A DNA stretch of 64,000 bases from Gemmiger sp. An50 (GCF_002161595.1 NZ_NFID01000001.1:124001-188000), one strand, 5' to 3'. Shown: positions 25,423 to 33,968, counted from the stretch's first letter. The notes: generated by a model not told the origin, from the letters alone. Translations and numbers: made by a program.

Positions 25423-25905
25423 TCAGGCAAAATGCTCCCGGCTGCGGCGCACATCGTCGGCGTAGGCCTCGTTGATGCGCTGCTGCACCCGCAGATAGAG
25501 CGCCAGCTCCTCTTCGGTAAACTCCGCCAGCCGGTCAAAGGTGCGCTGCTGGCAGTCGGCACTGAAGGCGGAGTGGTCCCGGTACAGCGCCTGTCCGCTC
25601 TCGGTCAGGCGCAGCTTGTACTGGCGGTTGTTGGCGGCGTTGCGCAGCTGCTCCACCAGCCCCTTCTCCCGCAGCTTGCGCAGCGTCTGCGAGCAGGCGC
25701 TGGGAGTCTTGCGCAGAATGTTCGCCAGGTCCGCCGCAGTGATGCCCGGGTACAGGGCGATCAGGTCGATCATGTGGGCCTGGGCCTGATACAGCATGCA
25801 CGCACCGTAGCGGTGGGGCATGGCGTCGTATTCGCACATCAGGTCATAGGCCTGGTTTTGCAGGTTCCATACCTGCTCCAGTAATTCGCCGCGCTTTTCG
25901 TTCAC
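25423..25905 (-). CDS. MarR-family transcriptional regulator
   Basis: 160 residues with a winged helix: ITAADLANILRKTPSACSQTLRKLREKGLVEQ (about 54-86) and the wing NNRQYKLRLTESG. Flanking helices would dimerise. The usual ligands are small aromatic or toxic compounds. It lies downstream of tcdA in the same direction; its target is unknown. Confidence 0.88.
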   Translation of the reverse strand: MNEKRGELLEQVWNLQNQAYDLMCEYDAMPHRYGACMLYQAQAHMIDLIALYPGITAADLANILRKTPSACSQTLRKLREKGLVEQLRNAANNRQYKLRLTESGQALYRDHSAFSADCQQRTFDRLAEFTEEELALYLRVQQRINEAYADDVRRSREHFA

Positions 25906-25947
25906 AGCCGTCTTCCTCCCGTCTTGTTTTCCGGTCCGCCGGGGCCC

Positions 25948-26697
25948 TCAGGGCTGCCCGGTCAGATCCCGCACCACCTTGCCGGCGATGATCAATCCCG
26001 CCGCCCCCGGCACAAAGCTCACGCTGCCGGGGGTCTGCTTTTTGGGGCTGCCTGCCCGCACCGCGCCGCCCGGCGCTTCGGCCGGGCCGTCCAGCGGCTT
26101 GGGGGTGAGGGCGGGCTCGGTGGAATAGACCACCGGAATGTTCCTGTAGCCCCTTGCCCGGCACTCCCGGCGCATTACCCGGGCCAGGGGGCAGGCGGTG
26201 GTCTTTTCGATGGTGGTCAGCTCCAGCAGCTCCGGGTGCAGCTTGTTGCCGGTGCCCATACTGGAGATCACCGGCACCCCGGCGGCCAGCGCCCGGCCGA
26301 TGATCTCCAGCTTGGCGGTCACGGTATCCACCGCGTCCACCACATAGCTGGCCCCCTCAAAGGGGATCTGATCGGCGGTATCCGGCATGTAAAACAGGGC
26401 GCGGGCTTCCACCCGGCAGTCCGGGTTAATGGCCCGGATGCGCTCGGCGGCCACCTCCACCTTGCTGCGGCCCACCGTGTCGGTGAGGGCGATCAGCTGG
26501 CGGTTGCGGTTGGACTCGGCGATGGTGTCGTCGTCCACCAAAGTCAGGCGGCCCACGCCTGCCCGGGCCAGGGCCTCGGCCACGTAGCCGCCCACGCCCC
26601 CAACGCCGAACAGAATCACGTGGGCGGCGTGCAGGGCGTTCACGCCCTCCTCGCCAAGCAAAAGGGCGGTGCGCCGTTCAAAGGGTGCGATGCTCAT
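25948..26697 (-). CDS. tcdA: tRNA threonylcarbamoyladenosine dehydratase
   Basis: 249 residues. The E1-like Rossmann motif GVGGVGGYVAEALARAG and VDDDTIAESNRNRQ start a ThiF/HesA domain. In Bacillus and E. coli this protein converts t6A in tRNA to its cyclic form. The segment ISSMGTGNKLHPE and the C-terminal SFVPGAAGLIIAG are characteristic of TcdA rather than MoeB or ThiF. An Ala/Pro-rich insertion near residue 205 is slightly longer than usual. Confidence 0.9.
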   Translation of the reverse strand: MSIAPFERRTALLLGEEGVNALHAAHVILFGVGGVGGYVAEALARAGVGRLTLVDDDTIAESNRNRQLIALTDTVGRSKVEVAAERIRAINPDCRVEARALFYMPDTADQIPFEGASYVVDAVDTVTAKLEIIGRALAAGVPVISSMGTGNKLHPELLELTTIEKTTACPLARVMRRECRARGYRNIPVVYSTEPALTPKPLDGPAEAPGGAVRAGSPKKQTPGSVSFVPGAAGLIIAGKVVRDLTGQP

Positions 26698-26748
26698 GGG
26701 TCTTGGTTCTCCTTTTGGGGTCAGAATCTCCGGCGCGGGGCCGAATGA

Positions 26749-26781
26749 AAAAGGGCCGGGGGCGTGTTCCCCCGGCCCGGC
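26749..26781 (-). terminator. Terminator of the aldose epimerase gene
   Basis: GGCCGGGG / CCCCGGCC stem with a T run on the minus strand. Confidence 0.85.
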
Positions 26782-26787
26782 GGGCGC

Positions 26788-27675
26788 TCAGCGCTCGAAG
26801 GTCATGTTCAGGTCGGTGCTCCAGCTCTCGCCGGCAGCCAGGGCGGCGGCGCAGGGCTTGTCGTTCCAGCTGCCGGTGGCAGTCTCGGTGTCCGGCAGGC
26901 TGTGCCAGGGCTCGATGCACACGAAGTGCAGCTCGGGGTTGCCCACGGCGCTCCAGATCAGGGTGTAGGGGAAGCCCTCCAGGCCAACGGTGATGCGGCG
27001 GCCGGTGTCCTTCTCCACCACGCTCAGGGTCTTGGCGGTCAGCTTGCTCATGCAGATGGAATCGTGGTCGAACATCCGGTCGTCCATGGGGATGACGTCG
27101 CTGTTCTCCATCAGCACGCGGGTGGCGCCGGTGACCAGGCCGCTGGTGGCGCCGGTCTCGATGACCACGGGGGTCTGGGGCGCGTCGAAGCGCAGCTCGT
27201 AGTCGGCGGTGGTGTGCTTTTCGTCAAAGGGCAGCGCAAAGCCCGGGTGGAAACCGAAGCCGAAGCGCAGCTCGCGGTCGCCGGTGTTGGTCACGGCGAT
27301 GGTCTGGCGCAGGGTGCGGCCGGTCAGGGTGAAGGTGCTCTCCAGGGCAAAATCCCGGGGCAGCTTCTTGCGGGTCTCCTCATTGGAGCGCAGCACGAAA
27401 CGCATCACGCCGTTTTCCGCGCCCACAAACTCGTGCTCCAGGTCGCGGCCGAAGCCGTGCTGGCCGCCCTCATAGGTCTCGCCGTCCAGGGTGTAGCGGC
27501 CGCCGTTCAGCTTGCCGCAGTAGGGGAACAGGATGGGCGCGCGGCGGGGCCACACATCCTTCTGGCCGTCCCACATCATCTCGGCGCCGGTGGCCTTGTC
27601 CACCACGCTCACCAGCTCTGCGCCCTTGGACTCCACGGTGACGGTCAAAAATTCATTTTCAATGGTATGCTGCAT
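26788..27675 (-). CDS. Aldose 1-epimerase family protein
   Basis: 295 residues of the galactose-mutarotase fold. RRAPILFPYCGKL near residue 45, GQHGFGRD (about 71-78), GFGFHPGFALPF with the conserved catalytic His (about 140-151) and CIEPWHSLPD near the end carrying the Glu. These proteins interconvert sugar anomers; the LacX-like members act on unknown hexoses. Own promoter (27717-27745) and terminator. Confidence 0.88.
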   Translation of the reverse strand: MQHTIENEFLTVTVESKGAELVSVVDKATGAEMMWDGQKDVWPRRAPILFPYCGKLNGGRYTLDGETYEGGQHGFGRDLEHEFVGAENGVMRFVLRSNEETRKKLPRDFALESTFTLTGRTLRQTIAVTNTGDRELRFGFGFHPGFALPFDEKHTTADYELRFDAPQTPVVIETGATSGLVTGATRVLMENSDVIPMDDRMFDHDSICMSKLTAKTLSVVEKDTGRRITVGLEGFPYTLIWSAVGNPELHFVCIEPWHSLPDTETATGSWNDKPCAAALAAGESWSTDLNMTFER

Positions 27676-27716
27676 AAAAACGCTGCCCCTTTCTTTTTGG
27701 TAAAGACGTTATCTTC

Positions 27717-27745
27717 AGTATAGTACACCCGGGGCAAAATTCCAA
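27717..27745 (-). promoter_or_regulatory. Promoter of the aldose epimerase gene
   Basis: Minus strand TTGGAA (27745-27740), 17-bp spacer, TATACT (27722-27717). Confidence 0.75.
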
Positions 27746-27844
27746 GAGTATCCGTTGGCACGTTTGCGGAATATTCTGGAACCAGAGCGGACGGCTTGCA
27801 CCGCCCGCACGCCAAATGCCAAACAGAGAAAGGAGTTTTGCCTC

Positions 27845-28477
27845 ATGATGAACGGCTGCCTTTTGGTGCAGAGCTACGCCGCCCGCCAAAGCGCCCCGGT
27901 GCCCGGTGTGACCGTGACGGTGCGCGGCGAGGGCCATGCGCCTGTGACCATCGTCACCGACGAGACCGGCACCGCGCCGGTGATCAAGCTGCCCGCGCCG
28001 GACGAAGCGCTCAGCCTGGACGAAAACAACACCCAACAGCCTTACAGTGTGTGGGAGGTGACGGCGGAGAAGGAGGGCTACCAGACCGTGACCATGCAGG
28101 GGGTGCAGGTGTTCGCCCGCCAGACCGCCCTGATTTTGCTGGAGATGCTGCCCGCCCAGCGTCTGGGCGCGCCCCAGCCCAAGCCCGAGAGCTTCGACAT
28201 TCCGCCCCACTCTCTCTACCGGCCCCAGGGCCCCTCCAGCGTGGCCCCGGCGGAAAACTGCCCGGCTCCGCTGGTGCTGGCCACCCCCATCGTGCCCACC
28301 ACCATCACGGTGCACCTGGGCAAGCCCAAGGAGAACGCCCGCAACGTGACGGTGAGCTTCCGGCATTACATCGCCAACGTGGCCTCCAGCGAGGTCTACC
28401 CCACCTGGCCGGGTGTGCCCAAACCCGCGGCGGCGTTTTTCAAACAACGGATTTTTCCGGCGGATGTGGTATACTAG
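27845..28477 (+). CDS. 5' part of an interrupted SpoIID/peptidoglycan-binding gene
   Basis: 210 residues from the ATG at 27845 (AAAGGAG site). Residues 1-100 are a carboxypeptidase-regulatory-like beta domain (PVPGVTVTVRG, TDETGTAPVIKLPAP, GYQTVTMQGVQVFA). After a linker the SpoIID domain begins: TITVHLGKPKENARNVTVSF, YIANVASSEVYPTWP. Glu183 matches the catalytic Glu of SpoIID transglycosylases. Right after TWP the family sequence stops and a 21-residue unrelated tail runs to the stop. The missing continuation (EQALRANIHAQISLAMNRIF...) is found at 36925. So this is one piece of a gene split by the 8.5 kb element. Confidence 0.85.
   Translation: MMNGCLLVQSYAARQSAPVPGVTVTVRGEGHAPVTIVTDETGTAPVIKLPAPDEALSLDENNTQQPYSVWEVTAEKEGYQTVTMQGVQVFARQTALILLEMLPAQRLGAPQPKPESFDIPPHSLYRPQGPSSVAPAENCPAPLVLATPIVPTTITVHLGKPKENARNVTVSFRHYIANVASSEVYPTWPGVPKPAAAFFKQRIFPADVVY
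28396..28430 (+). promoter_or_regulatory. Left junction (attL-like) of the intervening element
   Basis: The 9-bp core CCTGGCCGG (28404-28412) also occurs at 36916-36924. Six bases later CCAAACCCGCG (28419-28429) is the exact inverse of CGCGGGTTTGG at 36896-36906. Gene sequence lies left of the core, element sequence right of it. Confidence 0.75.
28467..28475 (+). promoter_or_regulatory. Possible extended -10 promoter at the left end of the element
   Basis: TGGTATACT fits TGnTATAAT with one change; no clear -35. It would serve the bile salt hydrolase gene. Confidence 0.4.
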
Positions 28478-28483
28478 CCTTAA

Positions 28484-28652
28484 GGCACCACCGCACAATT
28501 CACGCCTCACGGCTCAGGCGGCGTATCACGCCAAAATTTTCCGCGATATTTTCCAAAAATGCTCGTCAAGCCACCAAGGCTTGTCTGCGCTTTTTGGTTC
28601 ATCTCGCAAAAAATTTTCCGGCGCGCTCCACCACCTGGAATTATGCGGTGCC
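28484..28652. repeat. Palindromic MITE-like repeat, copy B (169 bp)
   Basis: Ends GGCACCACCGCACAATT and AATTATGCGGTGCC are imperfect terminal inverted repeats. The interior contains two AAAATTTTCCG blocks about 80 bp apart; copy C at 53944 lacks the DNA between them. Includes the hairpin CAAGCC-ACCAA-GGCTTG. Confidence 0.75.
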
Positions 28653-28706
28653 GCCTCAACGAAACACCCCCAAGACCGCGGCCAACGCCGCAAGGAGACT
28701 ATTCTT

Positions 28707-29681
28707 ATGTGCACAAGCATTGCTTTTTCCGCCCCTTACCCGCTGTTCGGCCGTAACCTGGACCTGGAAACGCCCTTCGGCCAGCAGGTTGTGGCAACGC
28801 CCCGCTCCTTCGCCTTTCACTTTCACCGCCGCCCGGCGATGCCGCACCATCTGTCCATGATCGGCATGGCCACCGTGGCCGGGGGCGTACCCCTGTACGC
28901 CGAGGCCATGAACGAGGCCGGGCTGTACATGGCCGGGCTGAACTTTCCCGGCAACGCCTACTATACCCCCGCCGACCAGGCCGCGCCGGACGCGGTTGCC
29001 CCCTACGAGCTGATCCCGCTGGTGCTGGGCAGCTGCCGCACCTTGAAGGAGGCCCGGGAAATGCTCACCGGCATCGACCTGCTGGGCATCCCCTTCGCGC
29101 CGGGCTACCCGCTGGCCCCGCTGCACTGGCACATTGCCGACGGCACCGGCGCGCTGGTGATGGAGGTCACCGCCGAGGGCTCCCGTCTTTACGAGGACCC
29201 GGTGGGCGTGCTCACCAACAACCCGCCCTTCCCGGTGCAGCTGGCCAACCTGACCGGCTACCAGACCCTTTCCGCCGCGCCGCCGGAAAACCGCTTTGCT
29301 CCCGGTGTTCCCCTGCCCCCCTACGGCCAGGGCATGGGCGCCATCGGCCTGCCGGGCGACTGCTCCCCCATGAGCCGGTTCGTGCGGGCGGCCTTCCTGA
29401 AATGCAACTCGCTCCACACCGCCGGTGACGATGCGGTGAACCAGTTCTTCCGCATTCTGGACGCGGTGGCCATGGTGCGGGGCAGCGTGATGACCCCGGA
29501 GGGCAAGCCGGACATGACCCTCTACTCCTGCTGTGCCGACCCGGCCCGGGGCGTGTACTACTTCAAGACCTACGACAACAGCCACATCCACGCGGTAAGC
29601 CTGCTGCGGGCCCCGCTGGAGGCCAACACCCTTTGCTGCTGGCCGCTGCCCGGCGGCCACGGCTTCGAAGCCCTGAACTGA
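28707..29681 (+). CDS. bsh: Choloylglycine hydrolase (bile salt hydrolase/penicillin V acylase family)
   Basis: 324 residues from the ATG at 28707 (AAGGAG site). The start is fixed by MCTS: removing Met exposes the nucleophile Cys2. Other active-site positions fit: Arg16 and Asp19 in FGRNLD, Asn in VLTNNPPF and Arg in the signature GLPGDCSPMSRFVR. Family members deconjugate glycine- or taurine-bile acids, or cleave penicillin V; the choice cannot be read safely here. Cytoplasmic, no signal peptide. It is the first gene inside the 8.5 kb element and has its own terminator. Confidence 0.92.
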   Translation: MCTSIAFSAPYPLFGRNLDLETPFGQQVVATPRSFAFHFHRRPAMPHHLSMIGMATVAGGVPLYAEAMNEAGLYMAGLNFPGNAYYTPADQAAPDAVAPYELIPLVLGSCRTLKEAREMLTGIDLLGIPFAPGYPLAPLHWHIADGTGALVMEVTAEGSRLYEDPVGVLTNNPPFPVQLANLTGYQTLSAAPPENRFAPGVPLPPYGQGMGAIGLPGDCSPMSRFVRAAFLKCNSLHTAGDDAVNQFFRILDAVAMVRGSVMTPEGKPDMTLYSCCADPARGVYYFKTYDNSHIHAVSLLRAPLEANTLCCWPLPGGHGFEALN

Positions 29682-29694
29682 ATTTTTCCCTTCT

Positions 29695-29726
29695 CCCCCT
29701 GACCTTCGGGTCAGGGGGATTTTTTT
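29695..29726 (+). terminator. Terminator after the bile salt hydrolase gene
   Basis: Perfect 10-bp stem CCCCCTGACC / GGTCAGGGGG with a TTCG loop and T run. Confidence 0.92.
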
Positions 29727-29970
29727 GCCTTTTCCGCCTTTTTTTGCCGCAAATGCAAAACCGTTGTTTGGCAAACCGTTTCCCGCCCGGATTCAGCGTA
29801 TGATGAATACAGGTCAAAGGCGATGCGCCTTGCCGGTTTTCCCTTTTCTGCAAACGCTGTGCGCTGCTGCAAACGGGCGAGCAGGCCCGGGTCCTCCCGC
29901 TTTTTGTACCATCCATTTTCTTTTTACCGCCGGGCAGGGCAGCGCCCTCCCGGCACAGGAGGTATTTTTT

Positions 29971-31746
29971 ATGTACTACAGCAACGGCAACTACGAAGCG
30001 TTTGCCCGCCCCCGCACCCCGAAAAAAGCCGAGGGCAAATCCGCCTGGCTGGTGGGCGGCGGCCTTGCCAGCCTCTCGGCGGCGGCCTTCCTCATCCGGG
30101 ACGGCGGCATCCCCGGCGAGCGCATCCACATTTTGGAGGAATCGCCCCTGCCCGGCGGCGCCTGCGACGGCATTCTGGACCCCCAGCTGGGGTTTGTGAT
30201 CCGGGGCGGCCGGGAGATGGAGGACCACTACGAGTGCCTGTGGGACCTGTACCGGTCCATCCCCTCGCTGGAGGTGGAAAACGCCAGCGTGCTGGATGAA
30301 TTCTACTGGCTCAACAAGGACGACCCCAACTTCTCGCTGAACCGGGCCACCCTGAACCAGGGCGTGAGCGCCGAGACCGGCAACCGCTTCGGTCTGAGCG
30401 ACGCGGCGGCTCTGGAGCTGATGGCGCTCTTCTTCGCAAAAGACGAGGACCTGTACAACAAGACCATCGACGAGGTGTTCAGCGACGAGTTCTACGCCTC
30501 CAACTTCTGGCTCTACTGGCAGACCATGTTCGCCTTTGAAAAATGGCACTCGGCGCTGGAGATGAAGCTGTATCTGCACCGGTTCTTGCACCACATCGGC
30601 GGCCTGCCCGATCTTTCCGCCCTCAAATTCACCCGGTTCAACCAGTACGAATCGCTGATTCTGCCGCTGGTGGAGTACCTGAAAAAGGAGGGCGTACAGT
30701 TTGAATACGGCATCAAGGTGACCAACGTGCTGTTCCACTTTTTGCCCGGCAGGAAGGTGGCCCACCGGCTGGAATTTGTCCAGAACGGCCAGCCCCGCAG
30801 CCGGGAGCTGGACGAAAGCGACCTGGTCTTTGTGACCAACGGCTCCTGCACCGAGGGCGCGGCCCTTGGCTCCAACGACGAGGCACCCCGCCTGAGTGTG
30901 GAGAACGGCGAGGGCAGCAGCTGGCAGCTGTGGAAGAGCCTGGCGGTTCAGAACCCGGCCTTCGGCAACCCGGACGCCTTCTGCTCCGACATTCAGGCCA
31001 CCAAGTGGGAATCCGCCACCGTGACCCTGCTGGACGACCGCATCGCCTCTTATGTGCAGAAGATCTGCCGCCGGGACCCCTATTCCGGGCGGGTGGTGAC
31101 CGGCGGCATCGTGACCGCCAAGGACTCCGCCTGGCTGATGAGCTGGACCTTCAACCGGCAGCCCCACTTCAAGGCACAGCCCGCGGGCCAGCTGGTTGGC
31201 TGGATCTACGGTCTTTCCCCCGATGAACCCGGCGACTATGTGGGCAAGCCCATGGCGGAATGCACCGGCGCCGAGATCTGCATGGAGTGGCTGTACCATC
31301 TGGGCGTACCCGAGAACGAGATCGAGCTGCTGGCTCGTGAAGCCGCCTCCACCGTTCCCTGCATGATGCCCTACGTGACCGCATTCTTCATGCCCCGTGC
31401 CGCAGGCGACCGGCCCCAGGTGGTGCCCGCCGAATGTGTGAACTTCGCCTTCCTTGGCCAGTTTGCCGAGACCCGGCGCGACACCATCTTCACCACCGAA
31501 TACTCGGTGCGCACCGCCATGGAGGCGGTCTACACCCTGCTGGACGTGGAACGGGGCGTGCCCGAGGTATTCGGCTCCGCCTACGACCTGCGGTGCCTGC
31601 TCAACGCCACCCACTACCTGCTGGACGGCCGCAAGCTCACCGACATGAAGCTGCCTCTTCCCTACAAGCTGGCCCTGCACGCCGGGCTGGACAAGTTCCA
31701 GGGCACCGTGCTGGAGGAGCTGCTGGCCCGCTACCAGCTGATCTGA
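29971..31746 (+). CDS. ohyA: Oleate hydratase
   Basis: 591 residues from the ATG at 29971 (AGGAGG site), the usual length. It adds water to the cis-9 double bond of unsaturated fatty acids, giving 10-hydroxy products. N-terminal FAD-binding motif LVGGGLASLSAAAFLI (about 26-41), then LEESPLPGGACDG and RGGREMEDHYECLWDLY of the active-site region. The C-terminal ...SVRTAMEAVYTLLDVERGVPEV is typical. Gut bacteria use it to detoxify host and dietary fatty acids. It sits between bsh and a DUF308 membrane protein in the intervening element. Confidence 0.95.
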   Translation: MYYSNGNYEAFARPRTPKKAEGKSAWLVGGGLASLSAAAFLIRDGGIPGERIHILEESPLPGGACDGILDPQLGFVIRGGREMEDHYECLWDLYRSIPSLEVENASVLDEFYWLNKDDPNFSLNRATLNQGVSAETGNRFGLSDAAALELMALFFAKDEDLYNKTIDEVFSDEFYASNFWLYWQTMFAFEKWHSALEMKLYLHRFLHHIGGLPDLSALKFTRFNQYESLILPLVEYLKKEGVQFEYGIKVTNVLFHFLPGRKVAHRLEFVQNGQPRSRELDESDLVFVTNGSCTEGAALGSNDEAPRLSVENGEGSSWQLWKSLAVQNPAFGNPDAFCSDIQATKWESATVTLLDDRIASYVQKICRRDPYSGRVVTGGIVTAKDSAWLMSWTFNRQPHFKAQPAGQLVGWIYGLSPDEPGDYVGKPMAECTGAEICMEWLYHLGVPENEIELLAREAASTVPCMMPYVTAFFMPRAAGDRPQVVPAECVNFAFLGQFAETRRDTIFTTEYSVRTAMEAVYTLLDVERGVPEVFGSAYDLRCLLNATHYLLDGRKLTDMKLPLPYKLALHAGLDKFQGTVLEELLARYQLI

Positions 31747-31753
31747 TCCCCAA

Positions 31754-31781
31754 AGCGGGCCCGGCACACTGCCGGGCCCGC
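31754..31781 (+). terminator. GC-rich hairpin after ohyA without a clear T run
   Basis: GCGGGCCCGGCA / TGCCGGGCCCGC with a 3-4 base loop. The lack of a T tail makes full termination doubtful; DUF308 may be read through. Confidence 0.45.
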
Positions 31782-31818
31782 CGCCCCCCACATCCCACCA
31801 ATTCAGGAGGAATCATCC

Positions 31819-32478
31819 ATGAAAGAAACCAATCATACCTATACCCAGACCTACTCCGGCGCGGACTACCTGAACGACGGCCCGCCCCGGGCGGAATTTA
31901 CCCCCGATGAGGAAACCGCCTTTGTGCCGGTGAACGGCAAGAGCGGCCTGCTGGTGGGCGCGTCCCTGGTGGGAGTGGGGCTGTTCTCCATTCTGGCTCC
32001 GGGGGCGGCGAGCATCTCGCTGGCCACCCTGCTCACCGGCGGGCTGGGCGTTTACGGCGTGGCCCAGATCATCGCCTTCGCCCGCCTTCCCTGGGACAAG
32101 CGCAGCGGCTGGACCCTGGCCAACGGCATCGCCATGACGCTGCTCAGCTTCTTCACCCTCTGGATGGCCCTCACCACTCCCTTCGGGATGGTGAGCATGA
32201 TTGCATCGCTGACCTCGGTGGCCGCCTTCTTCGGCCTGCTGGCCGGTGTGGGGCAGCTGTTCCAGTACACCACCCTGCGGCGCACCAAAAGCCCCGGCGC
32301 GGGCTGGGTGCTGGCCAGCGGCATCGTGAACATGCTGGTGGGCCTTGTGGTCATGGCCGCACCTGTGGCCGGATGGTTCGCCCTGAGCACCCTGTGGGGC
32401 GCCTTCCTCGCCGGCAGTGGCGTGGCGGTGCTGGCGGAATCCTGCTCCGGCCACCGGGGCCTGCGGGCGGTGGAATGA
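31819..32478 (+). CDS. DUF308/HdeD-family membrane protein
   Basis: 219 residues, AGGAGG site. A polar 40-residue N-terminus, then six hydrophobic helices in three pairs (LLVGASLVGVGLFSIL, LATLLTGGLGVYGVAQII, TLANGIAMTLLSFFTLWMAL, and so on), the repeated helix-pair plan of HdeD/DUF308. Some members relate to acid resistance; the role here is unknown. It follows ohyA by 72 bp. Confidence 0.75.
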   Translation: MKETNHTYTQTYSGADYLNDGPPRAEFTPDEETAFVPVNGKSGLLVGASLVGVGLFSILAPGAASISLATLLTGGLGVYGVAQIIAFARLPWDKRSGWTLANGIAMTLLSFFTLWMALTTPFGMVSMIASLTSVAAFFGLLAGVGQLFQYTTLRRTKSPGAGWVLASGIVNMLVGLVVMAAPVAGWFALSTLWGAFLAGSGVAVLAESCSGHRGLRAVE

Positions 32479-32505
32479 CCCCCTCCCCGCTTTGAGCCAT
32501 AAACC

Positions 32506-32544
32506 AAAGAACGCCTTTCCGAAGTTCGGAAAGGCGTTCTTTTT
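32506..32544 (+). terminator. Terminator after the DUF308 gene
   Basis: An 18-bp perfect stem (32506-32523, 32525-32542) with T run. Confidence 0.9.
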
Positions 32545-32735
32545 GCTTGCATTTTTCCGTTGCCGCAGGCAGTTTCCCCTGCTATCCCTCACAGGCCCTC
32601 TGCCATGCCCGCCAGCGCCTGCCCGTCCCGGGGCAGGGGCCCTGTACTCAGAGTCCGAACAGCCGCCCAGGGTGCCTTCCAGCCCCTCCCAGAGGGTACC
32701 AGCATCCCCGCAAAAAAGCCCCCGGGCCGCATTAG
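32545..32735. other. Noncoding stretch without recognised features
   Basis: About 190 bp of C-rich sequence between the DUF308 terminator and the structured repeat. I see no promoter, RNA gene or supported ORF. Confidence 0.4.
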
Positions 32736-33205
32736 CCGGGGTGACATAAGAAAACAGCGCCGGAAAAGGCCCGCTTTTGCGGGATTGCAGCGTCAAAGCC
32801 CCTTGACAGCCACCAAGGGTGCCGGGGTGGCGCAAGCCGCAAAGAACCCAGTGGGTTCTTCGACCGGCCAGGGCGGTCTGCGAAGCAGGGCGGGCGCACC
32901 ATTGACGCGCCCGCAGCCCACTGCGGGTCTTTTCCTTGCACTCCCATCAAAATCGGGCCTTTTCCGGTGCTATGCAGTCCGGGTCCGCGAAGCGGCCAAG
33001 ACCCCAGTGGGGTCTTGGACCGGCTGGGCGGTCTGCGAAAGCAGAGCGGGCGCATCATTGACGCGCCCGCAGCCCGTGCCCCAGGATTTTGGATGCAGAA
33101 AGTACGAAAAGGGGCGGAGCAAGCCTTGGTGGCTTGCCCGCCCCTTTGAATATTTTGTGCGCCAAAATCCTATGGCAGAACCGTTGTTTTCTTATGCCAC
33201 ACCGG
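32736..33205. repeat. Large structured intergenic repeat, copy 1 (470 bp)
   Basis: Terminal inverted repeats at 32736-32759 and 33182-33205 (core CATAAGAAAACA...). Inside: two related units of about 80 bp, each with a hairpin around AACCCAGTGGGTT or ACCCCAGTGGGGT and a GCGGGCGC/GCGCCCGC hairpin. Then a long nested stem follows: AGGATTTTGG (33083) with CCAAAATCCT (33162), AAAGGGGCGG with CCGCCCCTTT, and GCAAGCC with GGCTTGC. Copy 2 (55603) is nearly identical but lacks about 110 bp including the first unit. No transposase. Lies between convergent genes inside the 8.5 kb element. Confidence 0.85.
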
Positions 33206-33236
33206 CTTTGGCTCGGGGGCTCTGGATATGTACGGG

Positions 33237-33968
33237 TCATTCCTCGTTGGGGTCCGGCTCATGGTCGGTGATGGGCATCTGCACCAGCAGCTCAAAGCGG
33301 CTCTTCTCGAACTTCAAAAGCCCCTCGTCCCGCATCTTGCACAGCTCGTTGGACATAGCGCTCCGGTCCACAAACAGAAAGTCCGCCAGGTCCTGCCGGT
33401 TCAGCGGGATCACAAAGGTGCGGCTGCCCGCCTTGTGATACTGGGCGCTCAGGTAGTCCTGCAAACGCTCGCGGGTGGTGCGGCGGATGCTGTCCTCCAG
33501 CTTTTTGGTCAGCCGCTGGGCCTTCTGGGCCACTGCCAGGGTCAGGTTCTGCACAAAGCGGATCTGCCCCGGGTCGGTGAGCCGGTTTGCCCGCAGCAGC
33601 TTGTCCACCCGGAAAAAGAGCATCTCGGCAGCGGTGGCCGCGGTAATGGTGCTGTGCAGCCGGTAGCCGCCCACCGCGTTCAGCACGCCCAGAGTGTCAC
33701 CGGGGCCCAGCACGTCCATCAGGTTGCTGTTGCCCGCCGCATCCGCGTGGGCCAGATGCAGATTGCCGGAAAGGATCAGCGCCACCTCCTCCAGCGCATC
33801 GCCGTCCTGCCCGATCACCGCCCGCCGGGCATAGCTTGCCCGCCGGGCGCCCACGGCCTCCAGTGCGCTTCGGATCTCCTCATCGGTCATGTTGCGGAAC
33901 AGGATGCAGTGCCGCAGCGTTTCCAGCTCCACCCCCAGCCGCTGTTCCATGGTTTGTTCGGTCTCCAT
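33237..33968 (-). CDS. Crp/Fnr-family transcriptional regulator
   Basis: 243 residues from the ATG at 33968; an earlier Met at 34040 lies on the transcription start region and is excluded. N-terminal cyclic-nucleotide-binding-like barrel (CILFRNMTDEEIRSALE... LILSGNLHLAHAD... LGPGDTLGVLNAV). C-terminal winged helix LNRQDLADFLFVDRSAMSNELCKMRDEGLL. No Cys cluster for iron-sulfur sensing. It probably controls the cargo genes or the CmpB-like gene of the element; its ligand is unknown. Confidence 0.88.
   Translation of the reverse strand: METEQTMEQRLGVELETLRHCILFRNMTDEEIRSALEAVGARRASYARRAVIGQDGDALEEVALILSGNLHLAHADAAGNSNLMDVLGPGDTLGVLNAVGGYRLHSTITAATAAEMLFFRVDKLLRANRLTDPGQIRFVQNLTLAVAQKAQRLTKKLEDSIRRTTRERLQDYLSAQYHKAGSRTFVIPLNRQDLADFLFVDRSAMSNELCKMRDEGLLKFEKSRFELLVQMPITDHEPDPNEE

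Noticed and set aside
28413-28706. N-terminal extension of the bile salt hydrolase
   Set aside because: The nucleophile must be Cys2 after Met removal, so the start has to be 28707.
32560-33438. ORFs reading through both large repeats (peptides with KPWWLA)
   Set aside because: The same peptide appears in both repeat copies because the DNA is repeated; there are no ribosome sites, and the conserved features are hairpins, not codons.
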